Positions 45,508-57,419 of a stretch of 64,000 nt of DNA are shown here, one piece after another. The first letter of the stretch is position 1; every line of letters begins with the position of its first letter. The notes below the pieces were generated by a model that saw only the letters and a list, made by a program, of their open reading frames with translations, made no database searches and was not told the origin of the DNA. The position numbers and the translations under genes are program-made. Source of the DNA: Megaleporinus macrocephalus (Eukaryota; Chordata; Actinopteri; Characiformes; Anostomidae). The stretch is from the NCBI GenBank assembly GCA_021613375.1, contig CM038719.1:41128698-41192697 (forward strand), read 5' to 3'.

Positions 45508-45742
45508 CAGGCAAGTCACATTATTATGACCACCAGCTAATAGACAGCAGCTAGATGGACTGGGAGACTCGGTAAGGTCCTGGTAGGAGGTCACAGGTAT
45601 CTGGAGGTATCATGCTGACTGCAGTGCATCCCATAATCCCACCCGCATGGATGAATGGGTCCTGAGAATGCCACAAAAACATTAACCAGGCCATAATGCT
45701 GTTGAGGGTAAGAAGTGATCATAATAATGTGACTCGACGGTG
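45508..45742. mobile_element. MITE with 20-base terminal inverted repeats
   Basis: The left end acaggcaagtcacattatta (then tgaccacc) and the complement of the right end (caccgtcgagtcacattatt, then atgatcac) are inverted copies of about 20-25 bases. The 235-base interior has no open frame of note. A (TA)n tract precedes it. Confidence 0.75.
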
Positions 45743-45819
45743 TGTCTACATATATATGGGAAGGATGGTGGAGGGAGTATTATGGTTTGCTGTCTAATTG
45801 AGGTACATTCAAAAGTGTA

Positions 45820-45850
<31 letters not shown>

Positions 45851-45864
45851 AAATACAAAAAAAA

Positions 45865-45912
<48 letters not shown>
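45820..45912. repeat. (AAAT)n, poly-A and (TA)n simple repeats
   Basis: Seven or more aaat units, then a run of about 26 A, then about 14 TA. Confidence 0.95.
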
Positions 45913-45913
<1 letters not shown>

Positions 45914-45973
45914 CTGATGTTTGTAATGCAAGTCAAATGGGCTGAGGACTAAATCTAAAACAGATGTATGTAG

Positions 45974-46554
45974 TAGAGATGGAAGGATCGATCAACTATG
46001 TATCGGTATCGACCAATTTGTAATCAAAATATGCGATCAGACAATTTTTAGTAGATCCTAAGAGTCGATCGATGGCGTTAAACAAATGAGCCTAATTTGT
46101 ATTTCCAGCTAGTGTTTCATCCAGGAAGAGGAGACCTCCGTGAACTCCCCTCCAGCGTCCTGTAACATCTGTAAAACCAGAGTGTCTCGTTGGGGAACCA
46201 ATACAAAGACATTAACACTACTAATCTGATACGACACTTAAGAGACCACCACACAGCTGAATACAGTGAGTATCAGCAAACAGCAGAGCTAGCACAAAAC
46301 AAATAACCCAGAAACCCGTACAGACCAGATCTGACCAGAACAGCAGCAGCAACAGCCAGAGAGCTAAAGAACCCCAGCCAGTGAGTTTATAGTTCTAGAT
46401 AACCACGTTTCATGACTTGCTTGCGCTAATAACTGCATGTAGTCCTGCCGAGGGATATAGCCCACCATCTATCGGTATCGGCTATCGGCCAATCGCGCTG
46501 AAAGGTGATCAGCGATCGAAATCGGCCCCAAAATCGCTGATCGGTCCATCTCTA
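45974..46554 (+). mobile_element. Non-autonomous hAT element with decayed BED finger
   Basis: Inverted ends tagagatggaaggatcgatc at the left and the complement tagagatggaccgatcagcg at the right, with candidate 8-base target duplications gtatgtag and gtatgaac (6 of 8 match). The interior at 46158-46306 encodes a BED zinc finger split by one frameshift: SCNICKTRVSRWGTNTKT in one frame, then TNLIRHLRDHHTAEYSEYQ in another, giving the C-x2-C and H-x4-H ligands. The catalytic domain is absent. A related fragment lies at 57544-58409. Confidence 0.8.
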
Positions 46555-47799
46555 GTATGAACATGTGTTTATATAACTTGTCTAAACTTTATCCATTAGA
46601 TCAGTGAGATTCCTGTAGGAGCTTACCAACACTCAGAAACTTCTTTAAAATAATGTTCAAAAGATTTTCACCCATAATAAAGTACAACACACTTACAAGC
46701 GTCCTTACGATGTTTCTATTTATTACAATATTATTAATTGCCCACTAAATGATAGTCAATTGTTAATAAGTAGACTTTAAAACAAAGTGTTAAAAGATCT
46801 CACACTTTTGATTTCCCACCAGCCTTTGTGAGCTAGATAATAAACAAACACACCAACAAACACAGACCGAAGGCTGCGAAGTTCATCCCGTGCGTTCCGC
46901 TCAAGTTCATCGTATCACAAAGACAACATCAAAGAAATCAGTTCTGAGAAACTAGCGAGAGAAATGAGGCTACGCAGTGAACCAGATCCACCCTGGGATC
47001 CCGCCAACCATCACCTGACAAAACTGGGTCTTCAGCTCATTTTCTCCTCCTTTCCCAGAAGAATCAGAACAGGAGCATCTAAACAAGCACCAACCTGACC
47101 TCCATACGGAAGTTCACCGCCCGTCCAACGGTTGGAGGACACCTCACTGTCACCTTCACCACTACACTTCAACTACACGACTCAGGCACCTTCTCTGATA
47201 GATCAAAATCAATCAATCAACCTTTATTTACCCTCGGTAATACATTGAGGGTAACCCTCATTTACAATGCATCCATTTACAACTTAAAGGGACTGAAAAT
47301 ACATACAAATTAGAATCAATATTTAATCAAAAAAGCTAAAATAAAGAACTTCATGAGTCAAACATAAGACTAAAAATATTAGAAAAACAGGTAAACAATA
47401 TAAGAATTTAATTAGGAAATAAATAATTTAAAATAAAAGTTGAAGTGGACAAGCTAAAAATATAAAACAATGAAATACAAATTAAAATCATTAAAAATTA
47501 TGAAGAAAATAAATAATGAAAATAAAACAAAATGTAAAACCGAAATTGGATAGATAAAAGGACAGAAAAAATAAAAAAGTTAAGAGTCAAAAGAAAAACT
47601 CAATTAAAACAGGTACTGGGCGTCTGAAGGTGGTTAGAAACTATAAGTTTAAAATGATTTAGTGACACCAGCGAGCTGAGTTTTAGAGTTCTTGCAGTGA
47701 ATTCCAGCTCACTGTAGCTAAAAGCAGATTTTCCCAGCTCAGCTGTTTAAAGAAATTAAGAAAGAAATATAAGATGGCATTCAAAAAAAGCCTTCATTT
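46555..47799. other. Intronic or intergenic, no exon recognised
   Basis: Unique sequence. From about 47200 it is A-rich on the + strand after caatcaatcaacctttattt, which resembles the end of a dispersed repeat. No apbb2 exon found here. Confidence 0.45.
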
Positions 47800-48115
47800 G
47801 ATCAATAAGTGTATCTTCACCACCAGATCTGATTAGAACAGATGTAAATAATCAGACATACAATACAAAGTAACATGAATATGTTATTGTGAGAGAAGTA
47901 GATCAGATCTTGATCCAGTTTGAAGAACAAAGTTAGGTTCCAGATTTCTCCTGGACGCCCCAGACATTGTATGAATGTGTTCAGTTCCTTCAGCAGCAAA
48001 TCTTGATTTATCTTAATGAAGTACTGAGCAGTCAAAGCAGGTATTAGATGAGAACTGATAATAATACTGGGTTGTTTAGGAGAAGCTTGGAAAGAGTTAA
48101 ATAAACACACTGACG
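47800..48115 (-). mobile_element. Companion unit of the 51-bp composite, copy 2 (inverted)
   Basis: Complement is nearly identical to 28706-29040, including the open frame containing SVCLFNSFQASPKQPSIIIS. It passes directly into the 51-bp array. Confidence 0.65.
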
Positions 48116-49828
48116 AATGTAAAAGCATTACTTACTCTATTAATACTGATAAATATTTAATAACATTTAATAATATTTAATAATAAAGTGTAAAAGCACT
48201 ACTTACTCTATTAATACTGATAAATATTTAATAATATTTAATAATATTTAATAATAAAGTGTAAAAGCTCTACTTACTCTATTAATACTGATTAATATTT
48301 AATAATAAAGTGTAAAAGCTCTACTTACTCTATTAATATTGTTTAATATTTAATAATAAAGTGTAAAAGCTCTACGTACTCTATTAATACTGATTAATAT
48401 TTAATAATAGTGTAAAAGATCTACTTACTCTATTAATACTGATTAATATTTGATAATAAAGTGTAAAAGCTCTACTTACTCTATTAATACTGTTTAATAT
48501 TTAATAATAAAGTGTAAAAGCTCTACTTACTCTATTAATACTGATTAATATTTGATAATAAAGTGTAAAAGCTCTACTTACTCTATTAATACTGTTTAAT
48601 ATTTAATAATAAAGTGTAAAAGCTCTACTTACTCTATTAATACTGATTAATATTTGATAATAAAGTGTCAAAGCTCTACTTACTCTATTAATACTGTTTA
48701 ATATTTAATAATAAAGTGTAAAAGCTCTACTTACTCTATTAATACTGATTAATATTTAATAACATTTAATAATATTTAATAATAAAGTGTAAAAGCACTA
48801 CTTACTCTATTAATACTGATAAATATTTAATAATATTTAATAATATTTAATAATAAAGTGTAAAAGCTCTACTTACTCTATTAATACTGATTAATATTTA
48901 ATAATAAAGTGTAAAAGCTCTACTTACTCTATTAATATTGTTTAATATTTAATAATAAAGTGTAAAAGCTCTACGTACTCTATTAATACTGATTAATATT
49001 TAATAATAGTGTAAAAGATCTACTTACTCTATTAATACTGATTAATATTTGATAATAAAGTGTAAAAGCTCTACTTACTCTATTAATACTGTTTAATATT
49101 TAATAATAAAGTGTAAAAGCTCTACTTACTCTATTAATACTGATTAATATTTGATAATAAAGTGTAAAAGCTCTACTTACTCTATTAATACTGTTTAATA
49201 TTTAATAATAAAGTGTAAAAGCTCTACTTACTCTATTAATACTGATTAATATTTGATAATAAAGTGTAAAAGCTCTACTTACTCTATTAATACTGATTAA
49301 TATTTGATAATAAAGTGTAAAAGCTCTACTTACTCTATTAATACTGTTTAATATTTAATAATAAAGTGTAAAAGCTCTACTTACTCTATTAATACTGTTT
49401 AATATTTAATAATAAAGTGTAAAAGCTCTACTTACTCTATTAATACTGTTTAATATTTAATAATAAAGTGTAAAAGCTCTACTTACTCTATTAATACTGA
49501 TTAATATTTAATAATAAAGTGTAAAAGCTCTACTTACTCTATTAATACTGTTTAATATTTAATAATAAAGTGTAAAAGCTCTACTTACTCTATTAATACT
49601 GTTTAATATTTAATAATAAAGTGTAAAAGCTCTACTTACTCTATTAATACTGTTTAATATTTAATAATAAAGTGTAAAAGCTCTACTTACTCTATTAATA
49701 CTGTTTAATATTTAATAATAAAGTGTAAAAGCTCTACTTACTCTATTAATACTGATTAATATTTAATAATAAAGTGTAAAAGCTCTACTTACTCTATTAA
49801 TACTGATTAATATTTAATAATAAAGTGT
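48116..49828 (-). repeat. 51-bp minisatellite, composite copy 2 (inverted)
   Basis: About 33 units, complement of the array at 27790-28705. The units nearest the companion have extra aatatttaataac segments. A rare variant (taacatttaataatattt) appears at 48161 and again at 48760, about 600 bases apart with the same neighbours, indicating block duplication. Confidence 0.94.
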
Positions 49829-49847
49829 TTTAAACACTGTCAAATAT

Positions 49848-50801
49848 ACAATACATGGACAAAAGTATTGGGACACACCTCTTAATCATTGTATTCAAGG
49901 GTTTCATTCAGTCCCATTGATGCAGGTGTATATAATCAAGCAGCTAACCATGCAGTCTGTCTTTACACACACTAGTGAAAGAGTGTGAGGTTCTAAAGAG
50001 GTCACTGAACCCCAGCGTGGTGAAATTTCTTCTCTTTTACCATCAGCTGTGAGAGTTTGATTGAAGAGTGACACAGTTCAAACCTCCTCTGGCATCAACA
50101 CCAGCACCAACACGGTGGAGCTTCATGTCCGAGCATCTGCACACGAGCCTCACATCAACAAGCACAATGTCGAGCGTCAGATGGAGTAAAGCTCCACCAC
50201 TGGACACTGGAGTGTTCTGTGGAGTGACCAATCACACTTCTCTATCTCACAGTCTGCTGGACGAGTCTGGGTTTAGAGAACACCAGGAGAACATTAACCT
50301 GCCTGACTGCACTGTGACTGTTAAGTTTGGTGGAGGAGGGATGATGATGATGTTATGGGGGTGTTTTTCAGGGGTGGGCTGAGGACCCTCAGTTGAAGGG
50401 AAATCTTAATGCTTCTGACCAAGACAGTTTGTATGCTTCCAACTATGTTGTTTTGGGGAAGAACCTTCTCTGTTCCAGGATGACTGTGTCTTAGTGTACA
50501 CAGCAGCTCCATACAGGCTGGTTGGGTGTGTTTTGGTGTGGAAGAACTTGAGTCCTGACCTCAACACCATCAAAGACCTCTGTGATGATCTAGGATGGAG
50601 ATTACAACCCATGACCTCCCATCCAACATCAGCTTCTGACCTCACAAATGCTCTTCTGGCTGCAGACACTCCAAAGTCTTGGAGAAAGCCTCCCAGAAGA
50701 GTGGAAGCTTTTACATCTGCAAAGGAGGACCAATTCCATAATAATGCCTATTTAGAACGGGATGTCCTGTAGGTGTCCCAATACTTTTGTCCATATTGTG
50801 C
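49848..50801 (+). mobile_element. Decayed Tc1-like transposon, internally deleted
   Basis: Terminal inverted repeats: tggacaaaagtattgggaca at the left, complement of gtcccaatacttttgtccat at the right. The interior keeps Tc1-transposase-like coding in order: at 50068-50382 a frame ending KFGGGGMMMMLWGCFSGVG (the conserved GGGS-V-WG-F region), then after breaks LSPDLNTIKDLCDDLGWRLQ, equivalent to the SPDLNPIE-W-L region with the third catalytic acidic residue changed or misaligned. At about 950 bases, against 1.3-1.6 kb for full elements, and with frameshifts, it is inactive. Confidence 0.88.
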
Positions 50802-51109
50802 AGATTCAGTACACATAGGTGATGAAGACAAGGATGTCAGTACGTTGTGCCAAGTTGTTTAGTGCACACAAATTTTCCACCTGTTGCTGTTGATGACCAG
50901 ACCATAAGAACATCCTCCAGACCCCCCAGACCCCGCAGACCCCCGCAGTAAAGTTGTCTCTACTGTACATACTTAGTGATACCCCTGTGTGTGAGCATTG
51001 TATCAAAGGAAGTAACTCAGGGGGAAAAATGTTTTATCGAAAGTGGCCTTGACCAGAGCTCTGTGTGTGTGTGAGAGAGAGAGTGTGTGTGTGTGTGTGT
51101 GTGTGTGTG

Positions 51110-51157
<48 letters not shown>

Positions 51158-51305
51158 TAGACCTTGGCTTTATCGCTGCTGCCTCTCCCTCTATTTATGA
51201 CTCTATTATCCAACATGTCTCTCTCTAATTGTACACACACACATTTAGAGCCAATAACCTTGTGTGCACTGTGTGTGTGTGTGTGCACTGTGTGTGTGTG
51301 TGTGC

Positions 51306-51359
<54 letters not shown>

Positions 51360-51481
51360 TGTGTGTAATTGACTGAACGGTGAATAAGCTACATGTGTAT
51401 GTGTGTTTCTTCTGAATTCTGAAAGGTGTGCATGTGGAAGTGTGCGAGACGGTAATTAGGATGGGGTGTGGGAGGTGTGTG

Positions 51482-51513
<32 letters not shown>

Positions 51514-51595
51514 GTCTGTTTACGTTCCATTACTGAGCTTCCACTGGGACGCACTCTCATTACAGCTCTACACACCTCAGCTGTTTGACAAGCAG

Positions 51596-51632
<37 letters not shown>

Positions 51633-51853
51633 TCTCATTCCATACTTAAGCATTCAGGCTCCTGCTAGCACCCCTATGGGATTCTAGTAGTATGTTAGCG
51701 CTAAGCTAACAGTGATACCCATTATTTCACTGTATATCAGTATTACAGTGCAGTCCTGACATGATCAGTATCCACGTCTAGAACTGTTCCGAAGACCTAG
51801 AACCAAATTTTCTCTCACAATTGCTGGAAAACAAAGTGTGATTGGTTGGTTTG

Positions 51854-51904
<51 letters not shown>

Positions 51905-51991
51905 ATAGATTACTGCTGTAATGCGAGGAATCCGTTCTCCTTCAGTGTTCAGTGAAGATCAGATTAAAATCCGCTGAACTGCCTGAACTCA

Positions 51992-52042
<51 letters not shown>

Positions 52043-52060
52043 CGGGTGGGTGGGTGGGTG
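50802..52060. repeat. Region of (GT)n/(CA)n microsatellites
   Basis: Tracts near 51061-51152, 51265-51366, 51478-51512, 51597-51630 (CA), 51857-51902 and 51994-52036. Several are compound (tgtgtgagagagagtg, ttgtgtgtgcactgtgtgtg). No exon recognised between them. Confidence 0.85.
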
Positions 52061-52129
52061 TGTGTGTTTGATGGATCTGTGTGAAGAATCTAATCAGGTG
52101 ATGGGATTTTCTACTGCATTTTTACAATG

Positions 52130-53000
52130 AAAAGCAGAGAAGAAGAGAAGAAAGCAGGGAAGGGGAAAGGAAAAACAAGAGAAAAGGAGAGAAGAGGAGA
52201 GCAGGAAAGAAGAAAAGACTAAAGGAGGAGAGAAGAGGAGAGGAAGAGAGGAGAGGAGGAGGGAGAAGGTGAAGATGCTGTGAGAATGTATATTATCTAT
52301 GGTGAGTCGAGATATGAGTGGAGAGAAGAGAGGAGAGAAGAGGAGAGAAGAGAAGAGGAAGAGAGCGATATGAGTGGAGAGAAGAGAGGAGAGAAGAGGA
52401 GGGATGAGATAAGAGGAAGAGAAGGATATGAGTGGAGAGAAGAGAGGAGAGGAGGAGAGAGAGGGTGAAGACGCTGTGAGGATGTTTATTATCTATAGTG
52501 AGTGGAGATATGAGTAGAGAGAAGAGAAGGAGAGGAGAGGAGGAGAAGAGAGAAGAGAAGAGAGGAGAGGAGGAGAAGAGAGAAGAGAAGAGAGGAGAGG
52601 AGGAGAAGAGGAGAAGAGAGAAGAGAAGATAGTGGAGGAGAGGAAGAGAGGAGAAGAGAGAAGGTGAAGATGCTGTGAGGATGTATATTATCTATAGTGA
52701 GTGGAAATATGAGTGGAGAGAAGAGAAGGATATGAGTGGAGAGAAGAGAGGAGAGAAGAGGAGAGGAGGAGAGGAGAGAAGAGAAGAAAGGAGAGAAGAG
52801 GAGAAGAGAAGAGAGGAGAGGAGGAGAGAGAAGGTGAAGACGCTGTGAGGATGTATATTATCTATAGTGAGTGGAAATATGAGTGGAGAGAAGAGAAGAG
52901 AGGAGAGGAGAGAAGAGAAGAGGAGGAGAGGAGAGGAGAAGAGAAGAGAGGAGAGGAGGAGAGAGAAGGTGAAGATGCTGTGAGGATGTATATTATCTAT
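52130..53000 (+). repeat. Purine-strand GGAGAGAAGA satellite with a long embedded motif
   Basis: Almost pure A/G sequence (ggagagaagagaggagagaa) broken by a mixed segment, aaggtgaagatgctgtgagg then atgtatattatctatagtga, at about 52263, 52464, 52660, 52829 and 52967. The spacing shrinks from about 200 to 138, so the unit is a higher-order repeat of variable purine length. Array ends at the gap. Confidence 0.9.
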
Positions 53001-54000
53001 NNNNNNNNNNNNNNNNNNNNNNNNNNNNNNNNNNNNNNNNNNNNNNNNNNNNNNNNNNNNNNNNNNNNNNNNNNNNNNNNNNNNNNNNNNNNNNNNNNNN
53101 NNNNNNNNNNNNNNNNNNNNNNNNNNNNNNNNNNNNNNNNNNNNNNNNNNNNNNNNNNNNNNNNNNNNNNNNNNNNNNNNNNNNNNNNNNNNNNNNNNNN
53201 NNNNNNNNNNNNNNNNNNNNNNNNNNNNNNNNNNNNNNNNNNNNNNNNNNNNNNNNNNNNNNNNNNNNNNNNNNNNNNNNNNNNNNNNNNNNNNNNNNNN
53301 NNNNNNNNNNNNNNNNNNNNNNNNNNNNNNNNNNNNNNNNNNNNNNNNNNNNNNNNNNNNNNNNNNNNNNNNNNNNNNNNNNNNNNNNNNNNNNNNNNNN
53401 NNNNNNNNNNNNNNNNNNNNNNNNNNNNNNNNNNNNNNNNNNNNNNNNNNNNNNNNNNNNNNNNNNNNNNNNNNNNNNNNNNNNNNNNNNNNNNNNNNNN
53501 NNNNNNNNNNNNNNNNNNNNNNNNNNNNNNNNNNNNNNNNNNNNNNNNNNNNNNNNNNNNNNNNNNNNNNNNNNNNNNNNNNNNNNNNNNNNNNNNNNNN
53601 NNNNNNNNNNNNNNNNNNNNNNNNNNNNNNNNNNNNNNNNNNNNNNNNNNNNNNNNNNNNNNNNNNNNNNNNNNNNNNNNNNNNNNNNNNNNNNNNNNNN
53701 NNNNNNNNNNNNNNNNNNNNNNNNNNNNNNNNNNNNNNNNNNNNNNNNNNNNNNNNNNNNNNNNNNNNNNNNNNNNNNNNNNNNNNNNNNNNNNNNNNNN
53801 NNNNNNNNNNNNNNNNNNNNNNNNNNNNNNNNNNNNNNNNNNNNNNNNNNNNNNNNNNNNNNNNNNNNNNNNNNNNNNNNNNNNNNNNNNNNNNNNNNNN
53901 NNNNNNNNNNNNNNNNNNNNNNNNNNNNNNNNNNNNNNNNNNNNNNNNNNNNNNNNNNNNNNNNNNNNNNNNNNNNNNNNNNNNNNNNNNNNNNNNNNNN
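53001..54000. other. Assembly gap, exactly 1000 N
   Basis: A round 1000 bases of N suggests a placeholder size, not a measured distance. Long open frames drawn across it are meaningless. Confidence 0.99.
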
Positions 54001-54320
54001 CATTCTCTCTCCACCTCTCTCCCTCTTTACCTTTTTCTTCTCTACCATCTCTCTTTTTGTTCTCTCCCTCTTCATTCTCTCTCTCCACTTCTCTCCCTCT
54101 CTACCTCTCTCGTTCTTCTCTCTCTCTTTCTTCCCTCCCTCTTCATTCACTCTCTCTCCGTCTTTCTCTCTCCCTCTTTCTTCCTCTTGACTCTCTCTCT
54201 CCACCTCTCTCCCTCTCTCTTTCTCCACCTCTCTATCTCTCTCTTCTCTCCTTCTTCATTCTCTCTCTCTCTCTCTCTTCTTCACTCTCCCTCTACCCAT
54301 CTTTCTCCTCTCTTTAAGAG
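54001..54320. repeat. Pyrimidine-rich CTCTCTC tract
   Basis: About 310 bases of C/T-rich sequence (ctctccctctttcttcctct) with periodic cttcattctctctc. The strand composition is opposite to that on the left side of the gap. Confidence 0.9.
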
Positions 54321-54541
54321 AATCCACATTCCTGAAAAGATGCTTTGAATGAATAAAACTTGCAGAAAAGGGGAAAAACTTAATCAACACACTAAACCAG
54401 AGAAAATACTTTTATACCACATATACCTTACTACAACTTTACTACTAAAGCATTTACAAACATTTTAATAAATTAATATTGTGCCATTTTATCAAATATA
54501 ATAACACTAATAAAACTACTTTTTACATAGTAATATAACTA

Positions 54542-54632
<91 letters not shown>

Positions 54633-55004
54633 TGGTTGTTGTTGGAACTGCAAAGGAGAGGGAAAGAACACACTTCACTTTCCATGTAAGTCAATGGAAC
54701 CAGACGTTTTTCCAAGCATTTCTGGGTCATTACATTTTCTCCATTCATCAGGAAATTTTCAAATAATGTAAAGGACAATAAACACTTCCACAAGACGTCT
54801 AAATCTGAATATGATATAAATACTGTGGCTGCCCATAGAAACACAGGCATCTATAGATGTATTCATATTTCTATATAGTTCTAACACGTCTGCTCTCCAT
54901 TACTCTGTGAGGAAAGTCACAATAAAGCTGATTCTGGAGCTGTTTGTTTTTCTTAGGACAGCGACAACATACATATAACTTATCTTTACTGAACAAGAAA
55001 TCTT
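54321..55004. other. No gene recognised; (TA)n tract
   Basis: AT-rich unique sequence with a (TA)n run of about 80 bases at 54546-54627. Confidence 0.6.
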
Positions 55005-56275
55005 TATTTACACTTTATTATTAAATATTAATCAGTATTAATAGAGTAAGTAGAGCTTTTACACTTTATTATTAAATATTAATCAGTATTAATAGAGTAA
55101 GTAGAGCTTTTACACTTTATTATTAAATATTAATCAGTATTAATAGAGTAAGTAGAGCTTTTACACTATTATTAAATATTAATCAGTATTAATAGAGTAA
55201 GTAGAGCTTTTACACTTTATTATTAAATATTAAACAGTATTAATAGAGTAAGTAGAGCTTTTACACTTTATTATTAAATATTAATCAGTATTAATAGAGT
55301 AAGTAGAGCTTTTACACTATTATTAAATATTAATCAGTATTAATAGAGTAAGTAGAGCTTTTACACTTTATTATTAAATATTAATCAGTATTAATAGAGT
55401 AAGTAGAGCTTTTACACTTTATTATTAAATATTAATCAGTATTAATAGAGTAAGTAGAGCTTTTACACTTTATCATTAAATATTAATCAGTATTAATAGA
55501 GTAAGTAGAGCTTTTACACTTTATTATTAAATATTAAACAGTATTAATAGAGTAAGTAGAGCTTTTACACTTTATTATTAAATATTAATCAGTATTAATA
55601 GAGTAAGTAGAGCTTTTACACTATTATTAAATATTAAACAGTATTAATAGAGTAAGTAGAGCTTTTACACTTTATTATTAAATATTAATCAGTATTAATA
55701 GAGTAAGTAGAGCTTTTACACTTTATTATTAAATATTAATCAGTATTAATAGAGTAAGTAGAGCTTTTACACTTTAGTATTAAATATTAATCAGTATTAA
55801 TAGAGTAAGTAGAGCTTTTACACTTTATTATTAAATATTAATCAGTATTAATAGAGTAAGTAGAGCTTTTACACTATTATTAAATATTAATCAGTATTAA
55901 TAGAGTAAGTAGAGCTTTTACACTTTATTATTAAATATTAATCAGTATTAATAGAGTAAGTAGTGCTTTTACACTTTATTATTAAATATTAAACAGTATT
56001 AATAGAGTAAGTAGAGCTTTTCCACTTTATTATTACATATTAATCAGTATTAATAGAGTAAGTAGAGCTTTTACACTTTATTATTAAATATTAAACAGTA
56101 TTAATAGAGTAAGTAGATCTTTTACACTTTATTATTAAATATTAATCAGTATTAATAGAGTAAGTAGAGCTTTTACACTTTATTATTAAATATTAAACAG
56201 TATTAATAGAGGAAGTAGATCTTTTACACTTTATTATTAAATATTAATCAGTATTAATAGAGTAAGTAGTGCTTT
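55005..56275 (+). repeat. 51-bp minisatellite, composite copy 3
   Basis: About 25 units of the same 51-bp unit as at 27790 and in the same orientation. Some units lack ttt (cactattattaaa). It runs into a rearranged companion at 56276. Confidence 0.94.
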
Positions 56276-56515
56276 TTCATACGTCAGTGTGTTTATTTAA
56301 CTCTTTCCAAGCTTCTCCTAAACAAACCAGTATTATTATCAGTTCTCATCTAATACCTGCTTTGACTGCTCAGCACTTCATCAGAAGAACTTTGTTCTTC
56401 AAACTTTGTTAATCATACATACAATACAAAGTAACATGAATATGTTATTGTGAGAGAAGTAGATCAGATCTTAAGCTCCAGTTTAAAGAACAAAGTTAGG
56501 TTCCAGATTTCTCAG
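56276..56515. mobile_element. Rearranged companion unit of the 51-bp composite, copy 3
   Basis: The first part (56276-56410) matches the + strand companion of copy 1. The second part (56410-56515) matches the same companion in inverse orientation (catacaatacaaagtaacat, gaacaaagttaggttccaga). So the element is folded back on itself and its open frame is destroyed. Confidence 0.65.
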
Positions 56516-56604
56516 GATCGGCTAAACTGAAAAAATATCGGTCGATCACATATTTTGATTAAAAATCGACCGATACATAGCTGATCGATCTTTCCATCTC
56601 TAGT
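56516..56604. mobile_element. hAT end fragment
   Basis: From ggatcggctaaactgaaaaa to gatcgatctttccatctcta, this is an end of the hAT family at 45974-46554, fused to the broken companion unit. Confidence 0.65.
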
Positions 56605-57419
56605 TCTGAGAGCGTGGAGAATTAAACATAGTCTCTTATGTGAGAGAGAACGGCCCTCACACCATTTCAGCCCAGGTTTAAAGTCCTGGCTGGACAACCA
56701 GGAGCTCACTCCTCTCACTAAACAAGAGAAAGTCTGAGAGACGAATACAAGAGTTAAATTAATTAATATAATTTATAATTAATATAAATATTAATATACA
56801 TAATTAATTAAGTTCAGTATTTAAATATACTGAAATATACTGAACGGTATGTGTGATGTGTTGGTGTTTCAGTAGCTGATGGTATGAGATGCTGATACTA
56901 GACTACTTCAGTAAACAGATACACCACTGAATCAGAACACACGTTAGAGATGATGATGGTCCGGACCGGCCTGAAGAAATTTCCACTTAATGGATTTTAA
57001 TGAAATACCCCTGGTCTATAGACTGTCAAACCTCACCTTCCTGTCCCCCCAAAACCCCCCCGCTGCCCCCTGTGTCTCTGCAGTTCTTGCCAAACTGTCA
57101 CAGTAGAGTATTACCATATAAACAAAGAGCCTGATGGGGTTAATAGAAGCATGTGTGCGAGAGAGAGAGACTGGGGGGGTGTTTGGGTGTTAGTGTGCCT
57201 CTGTGTGCTCGGTGTGATTGATGGGTCAGAAGGCCGCTGGTGTCCTGTTTATTTGACGGCTGAAAGAGGACGAAGACCTGCAGAGAGGAATTCACTTCAA
57301 TTCAGGTCTATATGTATATACACCACCGGTTCTGAACAGTTCTAGAACTTTTGACTGGTAGTGTAGCTTATGCACTATTGTCTGAGACCCCAATAAGTGT
57401 GAGTTCACCAGTAAGAACA
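56605..57419. other. No gene recognised
   Basis: Unique, partly AT-rich sequence. Small frames on both strands fit nothing known. Confidence 0.45.

Noticed and set aside
52692..54317. Several open frames of 360-530 codons
   Set aside because: They run through 1000 Ns; the readable ends are only purine or pyrimidine repeats.
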